DNA of 64,000 nucleotides from assembly GCF_005484985.1 (NCBI RefSeq), contig NZ_CP027942.1, positions 2,294,001-2,358,000 of the forward strand, in the 5' to 3' direction. Position 1 is the stretch's first letter. Each line of letters opens with the position of its first letter. Positions 37,687-46,450 of this stretch are shown one piece after another. The position numbers were made by a program, and so were the translations under genes. A model generated the notes under the pieces. The model had not been told where the DNA came from. It saw only the letters and a program-made list of their open reading frames with translations, and did no database searches. Source of the DNA: Agrococcus sp. SGAir0287. Its GTDB lineage: Bacteria > Actinomycetota > Actinomycetes > Actinomycetales > Microbacteriaceae.

Positions 37687-39029
37687 CAGCGAGCCCCCGC
37701 CCCGACGAGCGTGCCGAGGTCGATCGGGGCGTCGCCGCCGTCGAGCACGCCGGCGTCGAGCAGCAGGTCCTGCAGCCTGCGCAGCACGACGATCGTGCGC
37801 GACTCGTCGAGCGCCACGTCGTCGTACGTGATCGCGGTGCCCTTGGCGACGTCGCGCACGAGGGTCGCGGCGCTCGCGAGGCCGATGGGCAGCTCGCGAC
37901 CGGCGCGGGCCTCCGCCGCCGGCACGGCGTCGCCGTAGACGTGCTCGCCGCCGATGCCGTCGATGCGCTCGCCCGCGACGAGGTCGCGCTTCGCCATCGC
38001 CGACACGTCGGCCTTCCAGGCGCGCGGCGCGAGGGAGGGCTGGCCGTCGACCATGACCTCGCCGATCGACAGCACGGCCTCGACCGAGGCGAGGTGGTAC
38101 GGGCGGTAGAACGAGAAGTAGGGACCCTTGCCCATCTTGAGGTAGGAGAGCTCCTCGTGGACGACGGGGTGCGTCGCCTTGCCGATGACGAAGACGCCGG
38201 GGGCGACGTCGCCCGTGGCGTAGTCGACGACGCCGCTCGCCTCGAGGATGCCGCCGTCCTCGACGGGCTTGAACACGTCCTGCAGCGTCTTGACCGACGC
38301 CTCGGGTCCGTGCATGGAGCGGCGCGTGAGCTCGAGACCGGTCGCGTTGGCGAGGTCCGCCATCTCGATCATCGTCTTCGTACCGTCGACGAACGAGCAC
38401 AGCATGCGGGGGTTCATGCCCTTCTGCTGCGCCTCCTCGGCGAGGCTCTCGGGGGTGGCGTCCTGGCGCAGCGGGTTGTTCTTGCCCTTGCCCGCCATGA
38501 CGACCTCGAGGCCGATGTCCTCGACGAACTCGACGAGCTTCAGGCATTCGACGGGCTCGTCGCCGCGGCACACCGTGTAGATGGCGCCGGTCTGCTTGGC
38601 GACGGCCTGCAGCAGCAGGCCGACCGTCACGTCGGCCTCGACGGTCATGAGGGCGACGTGCTTGCCCGCGAGCAGCGACGCGAGGGCGACCTTGGCGGCG
38701 ACCTCGGGCACGCCCGAGACCTCGATGACCATGTCGACGGGGAGGCGCGTGAGCGCGAGGCCGTCGTCGAGCACGACGTGCCCGCCCGCCTCGATCGCGT
38801 CGACGAGCGCGGCCTCGTCGCCGCGGGTCACGTCCTCGATGCCTGCCTTGCGCAGCGCCGTCTCGGCGCGCTCGATCGCGACGTCGGCGACGGCGACGAC
38901 GTCGACGCCCTTCTGGCGGGCGATCTGGGCGATGAAGCCCGTGCCCATCTGGCCTGCGCCGACGAGTCCCACGCGGACGGGGCGCCCGAGGCGCTGCTCC
39001 CGCTCCACGAGCCTGCTGGTGTATCCCAT
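37686..39029 (-). CDS. Homoserine-dehydrogenase-like SAF-domain oxidoreductase, DXR-like (DRL) family
   Basis: The 447-residue protein has a Rossmann domain ([20 protein letters not shown] at about 19-38), a catalytic region with [32 protein letters not shown] and [14 protein letters not shown], and a C-terminal SAF-like domain. Length and motifs match the family that contains the alternative 1-deoxyxylulose-5-phosphate reductoisomerase (DRL) first described in Brucella, where MEP and DXP are interconverted with NADP(H). Many family members are uncharacterised. It is the first gene of the E1/E2 operon and has a palindromic operator upstream. I infer polyol-phosphate oxidation, not isoprenoid synthesis. 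Confidence 0.82.
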   Translation of the reverse strand: MGYTSRLVEREQRLGRPVRVGLVGAGQMGTGFIAQIARQKGVDVVAVADVAIERAETALRKAGIEDVTRGDEAALVDAIEAGGHVVLDDGLALTRLPVDMVIEVSGVPEVAAKVALASLLAGKHVALMTVEADVTVGLLLQAVAKQTGAIYTVCRGDEPVECLKLVEFVEDIGLEVVMAGKGKNNPLRQDATPESLAEEAQQKGMNPRMLCSFVDGTKTMIEMADLANATGLELTRRSMHGPEASVKTLQDVFKPVEDGGILEASGVVDYATGDVAPGVFVIGKATHPVVHEELSYLKMGKGPYFSFYRPYHLASVEAVLSIGEVMVDGQPSLAPRAWKADVSAMAKRDLVAGERIDGIGGEHVYGDAVPAAEARAGRELPIGLASAATLVRDVAKGTAITYDDVALDESRTIVVLRRLQDLLLDAGVLDGGDAPIDLGTLVGAGAR

Positions 39030-39055
39030 GGTCTCGACCTCTCCGAATCTCGCGT

Positions 39056-39073
39056 CATGCACATTCGTGCATG
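39056..39073 (-). promoter_or_regulatory. Candidate operator before the oxidoreductase-E1-E2 operon
   Basis: CATGCAC-ATTC-GTGCATG is a perfect 7-bp inverted repeat, 27 bases before the start at 39029. A second partial copy, GCGCACATTGTTGC, follows at about 39080. The core matches the sites at 31893 and 41836. Confidence 0.72.
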
Positions 39074-39166
39074 TAGACGCGCACATTGTTGCTCTTACGA
39101 TAGCAGGCTGTCGCCAGCCCGCGGGTGGATGGAGGCCGTCGCGAACGCGACGGGATCCCGAACGGC

Positions 39167-39198
39167 GCGAGCCCCGTCGCATCGGCGACGGGGCTCGC
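39167..39198 (-). terminator. Hairpin terminator of the glucitol-PTS operon
   Basis: A perfect 14-bp stem (39167-39180 with 39185-39198), loop ATCG, begins 3 bases after the gutM stop on the minus strand. It separates this operon from the oxidoreductase operon. Confidence 0.85.
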
Positions 39199-39201
39199 GG
39201 C

Positions 39202-39588
39202 TCAGCGCCTCTTGCGCATCGAGCGGTACTGCGCGATGGCCGACTCCACGGCCTCGCCCAGGCGCTTGTCCTTCGCACGGTCCCGAGCGCCCGAGAGCGA
39301 CCCCAGCAGCTCGGGATGGGGGCGGAAGCGAGCGAAGACGCTCGCGCCCACCATGGCCTCGGCCGCCTCGATGCGCGAGGAGGCCGAGTCGACGACGAGC
39401 AGCACCACGGCTCCTCGGAACCAGCCCTTGCCGCGGCCGGAGACGAGGAACGACTCCCGCGCGCCCTGGTGCTCGGCGACCATCCGCCGCGTCGCGCGCT
39501 GGTACGAGAAGTGCTGCCACAGGCTCAGCGCGATGCCGAGCAGCAGGACGACGAGGAGGACGATGCCGAAGCGTCCGTCCAGCTCCAT
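39202..39588 (-). CDS. gutM: GutM-like glucitol operon activator
   Basis: The 128-residue protein has one N-terminal membrane helix (about 8-25) and a basic cytoplasmic domain with FLVSGRGKGWFRGAVVLLVVDS. These are the hallmarks of GutM/SrlM, an accessory activator of glucitol operons whose mechanism is unclear. ATG at 39588 is 2 bases after the EIIA stop. It is last in the order EIIC, EIIB, EIIA, gutM. Confidence 0.85.
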   Translation of the reverse strand: MELDGRFGIVLLVVLLLGIALSLWQHFSYQRATRRMVAEHQGARESFLVSGRGKGWFRGAVVLLVVDSASSRIEAAEAMVGASVFARFRPHPELLGSLSGARDRAKDKRLGEAVESAIAQYRSMRKRR

Positions 39589-39590
39589 GG

Positions 39591-39965
39591 TCAGCCCCGT
39601 CGCTCGAGGGCGATGCGGTCGCCCGCCGCGATGGGGCCCGCCTGGCCGTCGACGAACACGGCACCCGGCAGGAGCGCCTGGTCGTCGGCGGGGTCGCAGT
39701 ACAGCACGACGTGACCGAGCTCGCGCAGGTTCTGGCCGGCGAGCTCGCCCGCCGCGCGCACCGTGAGCTCGGTGGAGCCGAGCACGACGACGTCGCCGGG
39801 CTGCGGTGCGAGGCCCTCGCCGGCGGTGCCGCCCTCGTGGACGACGCTCACCTCCGCGAGCGCATCCGGGCACGGCTCCCCGAAGAGGATGACCACCCCC
39901 GCATCGATCATGTCCTGGGCATCCGCCCCGATCCTCGTCACCGTCGCCTCGTAGAGCGTCGTCAT
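39591..39965 (-). CDS. srlB: PTS EIIA component, glucitol/sorbitol type
   Basis: The 124-residue protein matches glucitol EIIA (about 120 residues), with the phospho-His in SVVHEGG and a C-terminal GDVVVLGSTELTV and LGHVVLYCD. ATG at 39965 is chosen because GGAAGGG lies upstream at suitable spacing; an ATG at 39977 (MSST) is possible. It donates phosphate to the glucitol-type EIIB. The gene is 58 bases downstream of the EIIB gene. Confidence 0.88.
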   Translation of the reverse strand: MTTLYEATVTRIGADAQDMIDAGVVILFGEPCPDALAEVSVVHEGGTAGEGLAPQPGDVVVLGSTELTVRAAGELAGQNLRELGHVVLYCDPADDQALLPGAVFVDGQAGPIAAGDRIALERRG

Positions 39966-40023
39966 CGTGCTCGACATCCCTTCCATCGTTCGTCCCAGTC
40001 TCGTCGTCGTCGCGCGTTCGCCG

Positions 40024-41079
40024 CTACACCAGCAGGAAGCTGACGAAGTACGCGAGCACGACGGCCAATGGCGAGGTGATGAGCCTGGAGAACAGCACCG
40101 CCGGCACGCCGATCGAGACCGTCTCGGGCTTCGCCTCGCCGAGGGCGAGGCCCACGGGCACGAAGTCGCAGCCGACCTGGCCGTTGATCGCGAACAGCGC
40201 GGGCAGCGCGTAGGCGACGGGCAGGGCGCCGGCGCCGATCTGCGTGCCCATGAGCACGCCGACCACCTGGGCGATCGCGGCACCCGGGCCCAGGATGGGC
40301 GACAGGAACGGCAGGCCGGTGATGACGCCGAGCAGGATGAGGCCGAGCGGGTTCGACGCGAGCGGCGTGACGCCCTGCGCGATGAGGTCCGACAGCCCCG
40401 TGTACGTGACGAAGCCGATCAGGAGGCTCACGTACGCCATAAACGGGATGATCGTCTGCAGCACGAGCGTCAGCGCCTGACGGCCCGACGACAGCAGCGT
40501 GTTGATGATGCCGCCGATCACGCCGCCGAAGGACGTGGCCACGCGCGAGAAGACGCCGATGAAGCCGCCCTGGTTGCCAGCGTTCGCCTCGGCCTTCGCC
40601 GCCGCGATGCGGTCGGCGCCCACGCGGCTCGCCTTCGGGTCCGCCGACATGTCGAGGGCGTTCGCCGCCTGCGCGGGTGCCGCCGACGCCGTGACGTCCG
40701 CCCCCTCGCCGGCGAGCTCGACCTGCTCGACGCCGACCGCCGAGACGAAGACGTCGGGCGTGATGAACTGCGCGAGCGGGCCCGAGGGCTCGCCGGGGTA
40801 GACGTCGACCGTCAGCATGCGCTTCTTCGGGTAGACGCCGATGCGGGCGGTGCCGCCGCAGTTGATCACGACCGCCGCGACCTTGTCGTCGGGGACGGAG
40901 TTCGTGAAGCCGTCGACGGCCTCGGCACCCGTGAGCTCGGCGATGCGCGCCGCCACGGGGTGCACGCCGCCGCCCGTCACCGAGAGGATGACGTTCTTGT
41001 GCTCGTCGGGGGTCACGGTGAGGCCGGGGCCCCAGCCGCCGTTGCCCGCGGAGACGCGGACGCTCTGGAAGTCGCTCAT
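40024..41079 (-). CDS. srlE: PTS EIIB/C2 component, glucitol/sorbitol type
   Basis: The 351-residue protein has an EIIB domain (about 1-120) with phospho-Cys in VVINCGGTARIGVYPK and the opening SVRVSAGNGGWGPGL. A charged linker and a membrane domain (about 180-350) follow, with FMAYVSLLIGFVTYTGL and FINGQVGCDFVPVGLALGE-like landmarks of SrlE. It phosphorylates the polyol during import. It begins 2 bases after the EIIC stop. Confidence 0.92.
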   Translation of the reverse strand: MSDFQSVRVSAGNGGWGPGLTVTPDEHKNVILSVTGGGVHPVAARIAELTGAEAVDGFTNSVPDDKVAAVVINCGGTARIGVYPKKRMLTVDVYPGEPSGPLAQFITPDVFVSAVGVEQVELAGEGADVTASAAPAQAANALDMSADPKASRVGADRIAAAKAEANAGNQGGFIGVFSRVATSFGGVIGGIINTLLSSGRQALTLVLQTIIPFMAYVSLLIGFVTYTGLSDLIAQGVTPLASNPLGLILLGVITGLPFLSPILGPGAAIAQVVGVLMGTQIGAGALPVAYALPALFAINGQVGCDFVPVGLALGEAKPETVSIGVPAVLFSRLITSPLAVVLAYFVSFLLV

Positions 41080-41081
41080 GG

Positions 41082-41753
41082 TCAGGCCGCCTTCTTGGCC
41101 AGGCGAGCCGCACGTGCGTCGGCGAACTCGCGGTCGTAGCCGTCGAAGACCTCGGTGAGGCCCTGTCGGCGGATGAGGAAGCGGGTGATGAACTCCGTGA
41201 TGAAGCCGCGGAAGAAGATCACGACGATGCCCGTGAGGAAGTAGAGGATCGCGAGGACCGGGTACTTCTCGGGCGCAGCCTGCAGCACGCCGGCCGAGAT
41301 GCCCGCCCACACGAACAGCTCGCCGCCGTTGGCGTGCGGGAAGAAGGTCGTGACGGGGTGCACGAACGAGACGGCCGAGTCGTAGAAGGCGGGCTTCTGC
41401 CGCTCGGGCAGGTAGACGCCGAACGAGTAGCACATCGGGTTCGTCAGCAGGATGACCGCGAGGATCGGCATGAGCGTGTAGCGCGTGATCGCGAAGCGTG
41501 CGGAGAACTGCACCGCTCGCGTCATGCGCGCCTCGCCGACCCACGTCGTGATCGCGTACATGAGCGTGAGCAGCACGATCAGCGTCGGCAGGATGCCGGT
41601 CACGAGGCCGACGAAGGCCTCGCCGGATGCCTGGAAGAGTCCGATGAAGTGCGTGGCGATCCACGTCAGCACCTGCATCACGGGGTTGTCGCTTGCCGGA
41701 ACCGGCGGCGCATCAGTCGCCGCGAGGTGTCCGAGGGACGCTGCTTGGAGCAT
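41082..41753 (-). CDS. srlA: PTS EIIC component, glucitol/sorbitol type
   Basis: The 223-residue membrane protein aligns with SrlA through FIGLFQASGEAFVGLVTGI, MYAITTWVG, ITRYTLMPILAVILLTNPM and FFPHANGGELFVWAGI. Helices are at about 43-65, 100-120, 155-170 and 180-200. ATG at 41753 follows AAAGGCGG and adds about 30 residues compared with E. coli SrlA; an internal ATG at 41678 lacks a ribosome site. It is first in the operon and has a candidate operator 83-96 bases upstream. Confidence 0.9.
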   Translation of the reverse strand: MLQAASLGHLAATDAPPVPASDNPVMQVLTWIATHFIGLFQASGEAFVGLVTGILPTLIVLLTLMYAITTWVGEARMTRAVQFSARFAITRYTLMPILAVILLTNPMCYSFGVYLPERQKPAFYDSAVSFVHPVTTFFPHANGGELFVWAGISAGVLQAAPEKYPVLAILYFLTGIVVIFFRGFITEFITRFLIRRQGLTEVFDGYDREFADARAARLAKKAA

Positions 41754-41835
41754 CGGCCCGCCTTTCCGCCGACGCTTCGCTCGCGCCGGCGACCAGGTCG
41801 TCGAGGAGTCGACGACACGCCATTGTGTTGGGTTG

Positions 41836-41849
41836 TGCACATCCGTGCA
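41836..41849 (-). promoter_or_regulatory. Candidate operator before the glucitol-PTS operon
   Basis: TGCAC-ATCC-GTGCA forms a 5-bp inverted repeat with the same core and 4-base spacer as the sites at 31893 and 39056. It lies in the 185-base region upstream of srlA. Confidence 0.65.
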
Positions 41850-41938
41850 GACGATGCTTCACGAACGTGCTGCGCATGTCTACCACGACCACGGGCCGTC
41901 GGCAACGCGCGAGGGCTTGACACGCCGGTGCGCGCTCG

Positions 41939-43153
41939 TCACGCGCCGAGCGGTCCCGTCTGCTGCGACGTCGCGGAGCGCACGAGCGCCGTCGCGATCG
42001 CCGCGACGCCCTCGCCGCGGCCGGTGAACCCGAGCGCGTCCGACGTCGTGCCCGCGACGCTCACCGATGCGCCGAGCACGGCCGACAGATGCGCCTCGAC
42101 CTCGCGGCGGCGCCCGGCGATCCGGGGCCGCTCCCCCACGACCTGCACCGCGACGTTCACGAGCTCGTAGCCGTGCTCGCGCACGAGCCGGAGCGTCTCG
42201 GCGAGGAAGACGTCGCCCCGCGCGCCCGCGAGCCGCGGATCCGAGGTGCCGAAGACCTCGCCGACGTCGCCGAGCCGCACTGCCGACAGCATGGCGTCGC
42301 AGATCGCGTGCGCCACGACGTCGCCGTCGGAGTGCCCGGCGAGCCCCACCTCCCCCGGCCAGTGCAGCCCGCCGAGCCAGAGCTCGGCGTCGGGATGGAA
42401 GGCGTGCACGTCCGTGCCCGTGCCGACGCGGATCGTCGAGGCGGGATCGTGCTGCAGCATCTCCTCCGTGCGCCGCAGCTCCCACGTCGTCGTGATCTTC
42501 GATGCGAGCTGGTCGCCGGCGATGACGCGCACGGGACGGCCGAGCTCGCTCACCAGTGCGGCGTCGTCGGTGTGGTCTTCCGTCGCGCGCGCGTGGCCCT
42601 CCTCGAGCCAGGCTCGCGGGAAGCCCTGCGGCGTCTGGACCGCCGTGAGCTGCGACCGGTCGAGGGTCTCGACGACGCGGTCGTCGTCGGCGAGGCGCTT
42701 GATGGTGTCCGACACGGCGAGGCCCGTGATGACGCCCTCGCCCGTGCGCTCGACCTCCGCGGCGACCGAGTCGAAGATGACGGCGGGCGCGAGCGGGCGC
42801 GCGGCGTCGTGCACGAGCACCGTCTCGATCGACGCCGCCAGGTGGCCGAGGGCGATGCGCACCGAGGCCTGGCGCGACGGCCCGCCGACGACGATCGTCG
42901 CCCGCTCGACGTCGAGGCCCGGCACGCCGTGCAGCAGCTCGCGGGCGATCGCCTCGTGGCTCGGCGGCACGGCGAGGACGATCTGCGGATGCCGACGCAT
43001 GCCGGCGAGCGACTCGAGCGCGTGCGCGAGGATCGGCCGGCCCGCCAGGTGCACGAAGGCCTTCGGCTCGCCGAGCCCGAGTCGCAGCCCCTCCCCCGCC
43101 GCCAGCAGGATCACCGCGACGGTGGGCGCGGGCGCGGTCGACGGGTCGGTCAC
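41939..43153 (-). CDS. ispDF: Bifunctional IspD-IspF (MEP cytidylyltransferase / MEcPP synthase)
   Basis: The 404-residue fusion has IspD first (about 1-235: [33 protein letters not shown]) and IspF second (about 242-404: [41 protein letters not shown]). IspD makes CDP-methylerythritol from MEP and CTP. IspF cyclises the later phosphorylated form, and IspE must be elsewhere. The metal ligands (D, H of GTDVHAF; H of GHSDGD) are present. GTG at 43153. It follows carD, the usual order in this family of bacteria. Confidence 0.95.
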   Translation of the reverse strand: MTDPSTAPAPTVAVILLAAGEGLRLGLGEPKAFVHLAGRPILAHALESLAGMRRHPQIVLAVPPSHEAIARELLHGVPGLDVERATIVVGGPSRQASVRIALGHLAASIETVLVHDAARPLAPAVIFDSVAAEVERTGEGVITGLAVSDTIKRLADDDRVVETLDRSQLTAVQTPQGFPRAWLEEGHARATEDHTDDAALVSELGRPVRVIAGDQLASKITTTWELRRTEEMLQHDPASTIRVGTGTDVHAFHPDAELWLGGLHWPGEVGLAGHSDGDVVAHAICDAMLSAVRLGDVGEVFGTSDPRLAGARGDVFLAETLRLVREHGYELVNVAVQVVGERPRIAGRRREVEAHLSAVLGASVSVAGTTSDALGFTGRGEGVAAIATALVRSATSQQTGPLGA

Positions 43154-43170
43154 CCGGTCGACGATACGCG

Positions 43171-43205
43171 CACACCCCCGGTGCGCTGCGCGCGCCGGGG
43201 GTGTG
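43171..43205 (-). terminator. Hairpin between carD and ispDF
   Basis: An 11-bp stem pairs 43171-43181 with 43195-43205 around a GC-rich 13-base loop that can extend it. It starts 18 bases beyond the carD stop and may attenuate rather than block read-through into ispDF, which has no other clear promoter. Confidence 0.6.
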
Positions 43206-43223
43206 CTGCGGATCCGGGTGGGG

Positions 43224-43706
43224 CTACGAGGCGAGCACCTCGTCGAGGACGTTGCTCGCTGCCTCCTCGTCGGTCTTCTCCGCGAGCGCGAGCTCGGAGA
43301 CGAGGATCTGGCGCGCCTTCGCGAGCATGCGCTTCTCGCCGGCCGAGAGGCCGCGGTCCTGGTCGCGGCGCCACAGGTCGCGGACGACCTCGCTGACCTT
43401 GATGACGTCGCCCGAGGCGAGCTTCTCGAGGTTCGCCTTGTAGCGGCGGCTCCAGTTCGTGGGCTCCTCGGTGAAGGGCGCCTTCAGCACCTCGAAGACC
43501 TTGTCGAGGCCCTCCTTGCCGATGACGTCCCGGACGCCCACCAGGCCCACGTTGTCCGCAGGGACCTCGATCGTGAGGTCGCCCTGCGTCACGTTGAGCT
43601 TGAGGTACACCTTCTCCTCACCCTTCACCTTCCGCTTCTTCACCTCGGTGATGGTGGCCGCACCGTGATGCGGATAGACGACGGTCTCGCCGACCTCGAA
43701 GTTCAT
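43224..43706 (-). CDS. carD: CarD-family RNA-polymerase-binding regulator
   Basis: The 160-residue protein starts [15 protein letters not shown] and has the Tudor-like RNAP beta-binding domain (about 1-55) and the helical DNA-binding domain with [16 protein letters not shown] and DLWRRD. It stabilises open complexes at rRNA and other promoters. ATG at 43706 has GAGGAG upstream, and an extended -10 (GGTAGAAT) lies at 43739-43744. Confidence 0.97.
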   Translation of the reverse strand: MNFEVGETVVYPHHGAATITEVKKRKVKGEEKVYLKLNVTQGDLTIEVPADNVGLVGVRDVIGKEGLDKVFEVLKAPFTEEPTNWSRRYKANLEKLASGDVIKVSEVVRDLWRRDQDRGLSAGEKRMLAKARQILVSELALAEKTDEEAASNVLDEVLAS

Positions 43707-43738
43707 AGGAATAGGCTCCTCGATTGCACAGACTCTTG

Positions 43739-43744
43739 ATTCTA
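43739..43744 (-). promoter_or_regulatory. carD promoter -10 element
   Basis: TAGAAT preceded by GG (minus strand), 32 bases before the carD start, is a good sigma-70-type -10 with extended character. Confidence 0.5.
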
Positions 43745-43855
43745 CCACCGACCGCTGCCATGATCCGCGGCCGGCGGACGGGGCGGACGGGCCCGAGCGA
43801 TCCGCCCCGCTAGACTCGGTGCCGTCCCGTGCGCGGAACCGAAGGAGCAGCACCC

Positions 43856-44434
43856 GTGAAGTCCCGTCTCGCCGCCGCAGCGGCCGCCATCCTCGCGACG
43901 GCGACGCTCGCAGGCTGCAACTTCATCACGCCGCAGGCCACCCAGTTCCAGTACGACCCGGCCGACGGCGTCTCGGGCGCGACCGGCCCGGTGGAGATCC
44001 GCAACGCGGTGCTCGTGGTCGACGGCGACCTGTCGAGCCTCGCGGTGACGTTCGTGAACGACGGCCCCGCGACGACGCTCGAGGTCACGGTCGGCGACGA
44101 GTCGCAGTCGATCGACCTCGACTCCGGCCTCACGCCCTACGGCTTCCCCGACCAGCAGCTCGTCTTCTCCGCACCCGTCACGGCCGGCACGCTCGAGGAC
44201 GTCGTCTTCGCCGCGGACGCCGCCGAGCGCACCGCCGTGCCCGTGCCGGTCTTCTCGGTCGACGTCGCCAACTGGTCGTCCTACGGCCCCGTGGCGCCGG
44301 AAGAGGACGAGGCGGAGCCGTCGACGCCCGCCTCGAGCGAGCCCGCCCCGTCCGACGGGTCGTCGGAGGGCACGTCCGGCACCGACTTCGAAGACGGCAC
44401 CCAGCAGAGCGAGGACGAGGGCTCGACGCCCTGA
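43856..44434 (+). CDS. Hypothetical lipoprotein with acidic C-terminal tail
   Basis: GTG at 43856 follows GAAGGAG, with TAGACT about 40 bases upstream. The 192-residue protein has a signal peptide with lipobox LAGC (Cys about 21) and a beta-sandwich-like domain (about 30-145) with [13 protein letters not shown] and VTFVNDG, resembling immunoglobulin-like or copper-chaperone-like folds. A Ser/Glu/Asp/Pro tail follows. No metal-binding Met/His motif is seen. Function is unknown. Confidence 0.8.
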   Translation: MKSRLAAAAAAILATATLAGCNFITPQATQFQYDPADGVSGATGPVEIRNAVLVVDGDLSSLAVTFVNDGPATTLEVTVGDESQSIDLDSGLTPYGFPDQQLVFSAPVTAGTLEDVVFAADAAERTAVPVPVFSVDVANWSSYGPVAPEEDEAEPSTPASSEPAPSDGSSEGTSGTDFEDGTQQSEDEGSTP

Positions 44435-44450
44435 CGATCCTGCGACACGA

Positions 44451-44485
44451 CGAGGGGGCGGCATCCAGCGGATGCCGCCCCCTCG
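44451..44485. terminator. Bidirectional hairpin terminator
   Basis: A perfect 16-bp stem (44451-44466 with 44470-44485) with a 3-base loop separates the convergent lipoprotein and regX3 genes. Confidence 0.85.
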
Positions 44486-44492
44486 ACGTTCC

Positions 44493-45176
44493 TCAGCCCT
44501 CGAAGCGGTAGCCGAGGCCGCGGACCGTGAGCAGCTGCTGCGGATCCGAGGGGTCGACCTCGATCTTCGAGCGCAGACGCTTGACGTGCACGTCGAGCGT
44601 CTTCGTGTCGCCGAAGTAGTCGCTCCCCCACACGCGGTCGATGAGCTGGCCACGGGTGAGCACGCGCCCCGCGTTGCGCATGAGGTACTCGAGCAGCTCG
44701 AACTCCTTGAGCGGCATCGACACCGACGTCCCCGCGACCGTGACGGTGTGGCGGTCGGCGTCGAGCCGCACCCGGCCGGCCTCGACGATGGCGTCGTCGA
44801 GGTCCTCGTCCGCGTCGGATCGGCGCCGGAGCACGGCGCGGATGCGCGCGAGGAGCTCGCGCGTCGAGTACGGCTTCGTCACGTAGTCGTCGGCGCCGAG
44901 CTCGAGGCCGACGACGACGTCGACCTCCGAGTCCTTCGCGGTGAGCATGATGATCGGCACGGTCGAGCGCGTTCGCAGCGTCCTGCACACCTCGGTGCCC
45001 GCCATGCCCGGCAGCATGAGGTCGAGCAGCACGAGGTCGGCGCCGTCGGCGTCGAACGCCTCGACCGCGTCGCGACCGTCGAGCACGTGGTGCACGTCGT
45101 AGCCCTCGCGGCCGAGCAGGTACGCGAGGGGCTCCGCGAGGGCGATCTCGTCCTCGACGAGCAGGATGCGGGTCAT
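44493..45176 (-). CDS. regX3: Response regulator RegX3 (phosphate starvation)
   Basis: The 227-residue OmpR/PhoB-family protein has acidic pocket ED at 8-9, phosphoacceptor D52 (LVLLDLMLPG), T and K switch residues (MLTAKDS, YVTKPYS) and a winged helix with LKEFELLEYLM, VWGSDYFGDTKTLDVHVKRL. It pairs with SenX3 (4-base ATGA overlap). The divergent phoU, downstream ppk and pst operon support RegX3 as the PhoB-equivalent here. Confidence 0.93.
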   Translation of the reverse strand: MTRILLVEDEIALAEPLAYLLGREGYDVHHVLDGRDAVEAFDADGADLVLLDLMLPGMAGTEVCRTLRTRSTVPIIMLTAKDSEVDVVVGLELGADDYVTKPYSTRELLARIRAVLRRRSDADEDLDDAIVEAGRVRLDADRHTVTVAGTSVSMPLKEFELLEYLMRNAGRVLTRGQLIDRVWGSDYFGDTKTLDVHVKRLRSKIEVDPSDPQQLLTVRGLGYRFEG

Positions 45177-46327
45177 GCGGCTCCTCGAGCCTCGGGCTGC
45201 GCGACGGGCAGGCGCAGCGTGAACGTGGATCCCTGGCCGAGCCTCGACCAGAGCTGCACCTCGCCGCCGTGGCTGACGGCGATGTGCTTCGTGATGGACA
45301 GGCCGAGGCCCGTGCCGCCCGTGACGCGCGAGCGGGCGGGGTCGACGCGGTAGAAGCGCTCGAAGACGCGCTGCGCGTCGGCGGGCGCGATGCCGACGCC
45401 CTTGTCGGTGACGCTCACCTCGACGAGGTCGTCGTTCCTGCGCACGCCGACGCCGACGTGCGAGCCCTCCGGGGAGTACTGCACGGCGTTCGCGACGAGG
45501 TTCTGCAGCGCCATGACGAGCATCGCCTCGTCGCCGAGCACCGACGGCGCTTCGGCGACGCGCGTGGAGATGCGGATGCGCTTGGCCTCGGCGGCGACGC
45601 GCACGGCGTCGACGGCCCGGTCGACGACGCGTTCGACGTCGATGCGCTCCGGGTCGTCGAGGGGGTCGTCGTCCTGGACGCGCGAGAGGTCGATGAGCTC
45701 CTGCGTGAGCGCCCCGAGCCTGGCGGCCTCGACCATGAGGCGCTGCGCGAAGGCGCGGACGCGCTCGGGATCGTCGGAGGCGGCGTCGATGGCGTCGGCG
45801 AGCAGCGTGACGGCGCCGATGGGCGTCTTCAGCTCGTGGCTCACGTTGGCGACGAAGTCGCGGCGCACGCCCTCGAGCCGGATCTCCTCCGTGCGGTCCT
45901 CGGCGAGCAGCAGGATGAAGCGTGCGCCGATGGGCGCGGCGCGCGCCGAGAGGTGGCGCACCTGGCTCTCGTCGAAGCGGCTGCGACGCAGCTCGACCAT
46001 CCGGTGCTCGACCTGCCCCGACGATCGCGCGTCCTGCACGAGCTCCATGAGCTCGGCGTTGGCGAGCGCACGGTCGGCGACGAGGCCGAGCGCGATCGCC
46101 GAGTCGGAGGCGCGCAGCACGGTGTTGGACGCGTCGACGACGACGCCGGCCGACTCGAGCGCGCCGACCACGTCGGCGACGCCGTCGGGGATCGTCTCGT
46201 TCGCGAGCTGCAGCGCGCGCTGGCCGCGCGTGGCGGCGACGCCGCCGAGGTGCACGACGAGCGCGCCGAGGCCGAACCCGAACGCGAGCGCGAGCAGCAC
46301 GATCCAGGTCGCATCCACGTCGCTCAC
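45173..46327 (-). CDS. senX3: Sensor histidine kinase SenX3
   Basis: GTG at 46327 gives a 384-residue protein; a longer reading from 46378 has no ribosome site. One or two N-terminal helices (about 7-30) precede a PAS-like region (about 55-150). HisKA follows with VANVSHELKTPIGA, and the ATPase domain has NLVANAVQYS, DKGVGIAP and GGTGLGLSI. It has no large extracytoplasmic sensor, as in SenX3/PhoR-type kinases that read phosphate through Pst and PhoU. PHO-box-like heptamers lie in its promoter region. Confidence 0.92.
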   Translation of the reverse strand: MSDVDATWIVLLALAFGFGLGALVVHLGGVAATRGQRALQLANETIPDGVADVVGALESAGVVVDASNTVLRASDSAIALGLVADRALANAELMELVQDARSSGQVEHRMVELRRSRFDESQVRHLSARAAPIGARFILLLAEDRTEEIRLEGVRRDFVANVSHELKTPIGAVTLLADAIDAASDDPERVRAFAQRLMVEAARLGALTQELIDLSRVQDDDPLDDPERIDVERVVDRAVDAVRVAAEAKRIRISTRVAEAPSVLGDEAMLVMALQNLVANAVQYSPEGSHVGVGVRRNDDLVEVSVTDKGVGIAPADAQRVFERFYRVDPARSRVTGGTGLGLSITKHIAVSHGGEVQLWSRLGQGSTFTLRLPVAQPEARGAA

Positions 46328-46358
46328 GATACCGGCGGGCCATCCGTCACCTCCCCCG

Positions 46359-46398
46359 GTTCGCGCGGAGTTCAGCAAGGGGGCACGCGGTGTTCACC
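46359..46398. promoter_or_regulatory. PHO-box-like heptamer array between senX3 and phoU
   Basis: Plus-strand heptamers at exact 11-bp steps: GTTCGCG (46359), GTTCAGC (46370), GGGCACG (46381, weak) and GTTCACC (46392). GTTCACC at 11-bp spacing is the PHO box pattern bound by PhoP/RegX3 in actinobacteria. Confidence 0.65.
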
Positions 46399-46450
46399 TT
46401 CGTCTGCGATGCTCGTCCGGTATGCCCACGTGGCGGAGCTGAGGAGTGTC

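Noticed and set aside
37686-43153. DRL-family oxidoreductase plus ispDF read as one MEP biosynthesis cluster
   Set aside because: ispDF is in its usual place after carD, and the oxidoreductase is in an operon with a dehydrogenase complex and an operator shared with PTS genes. Catabolism fits better; proximity may be chance.
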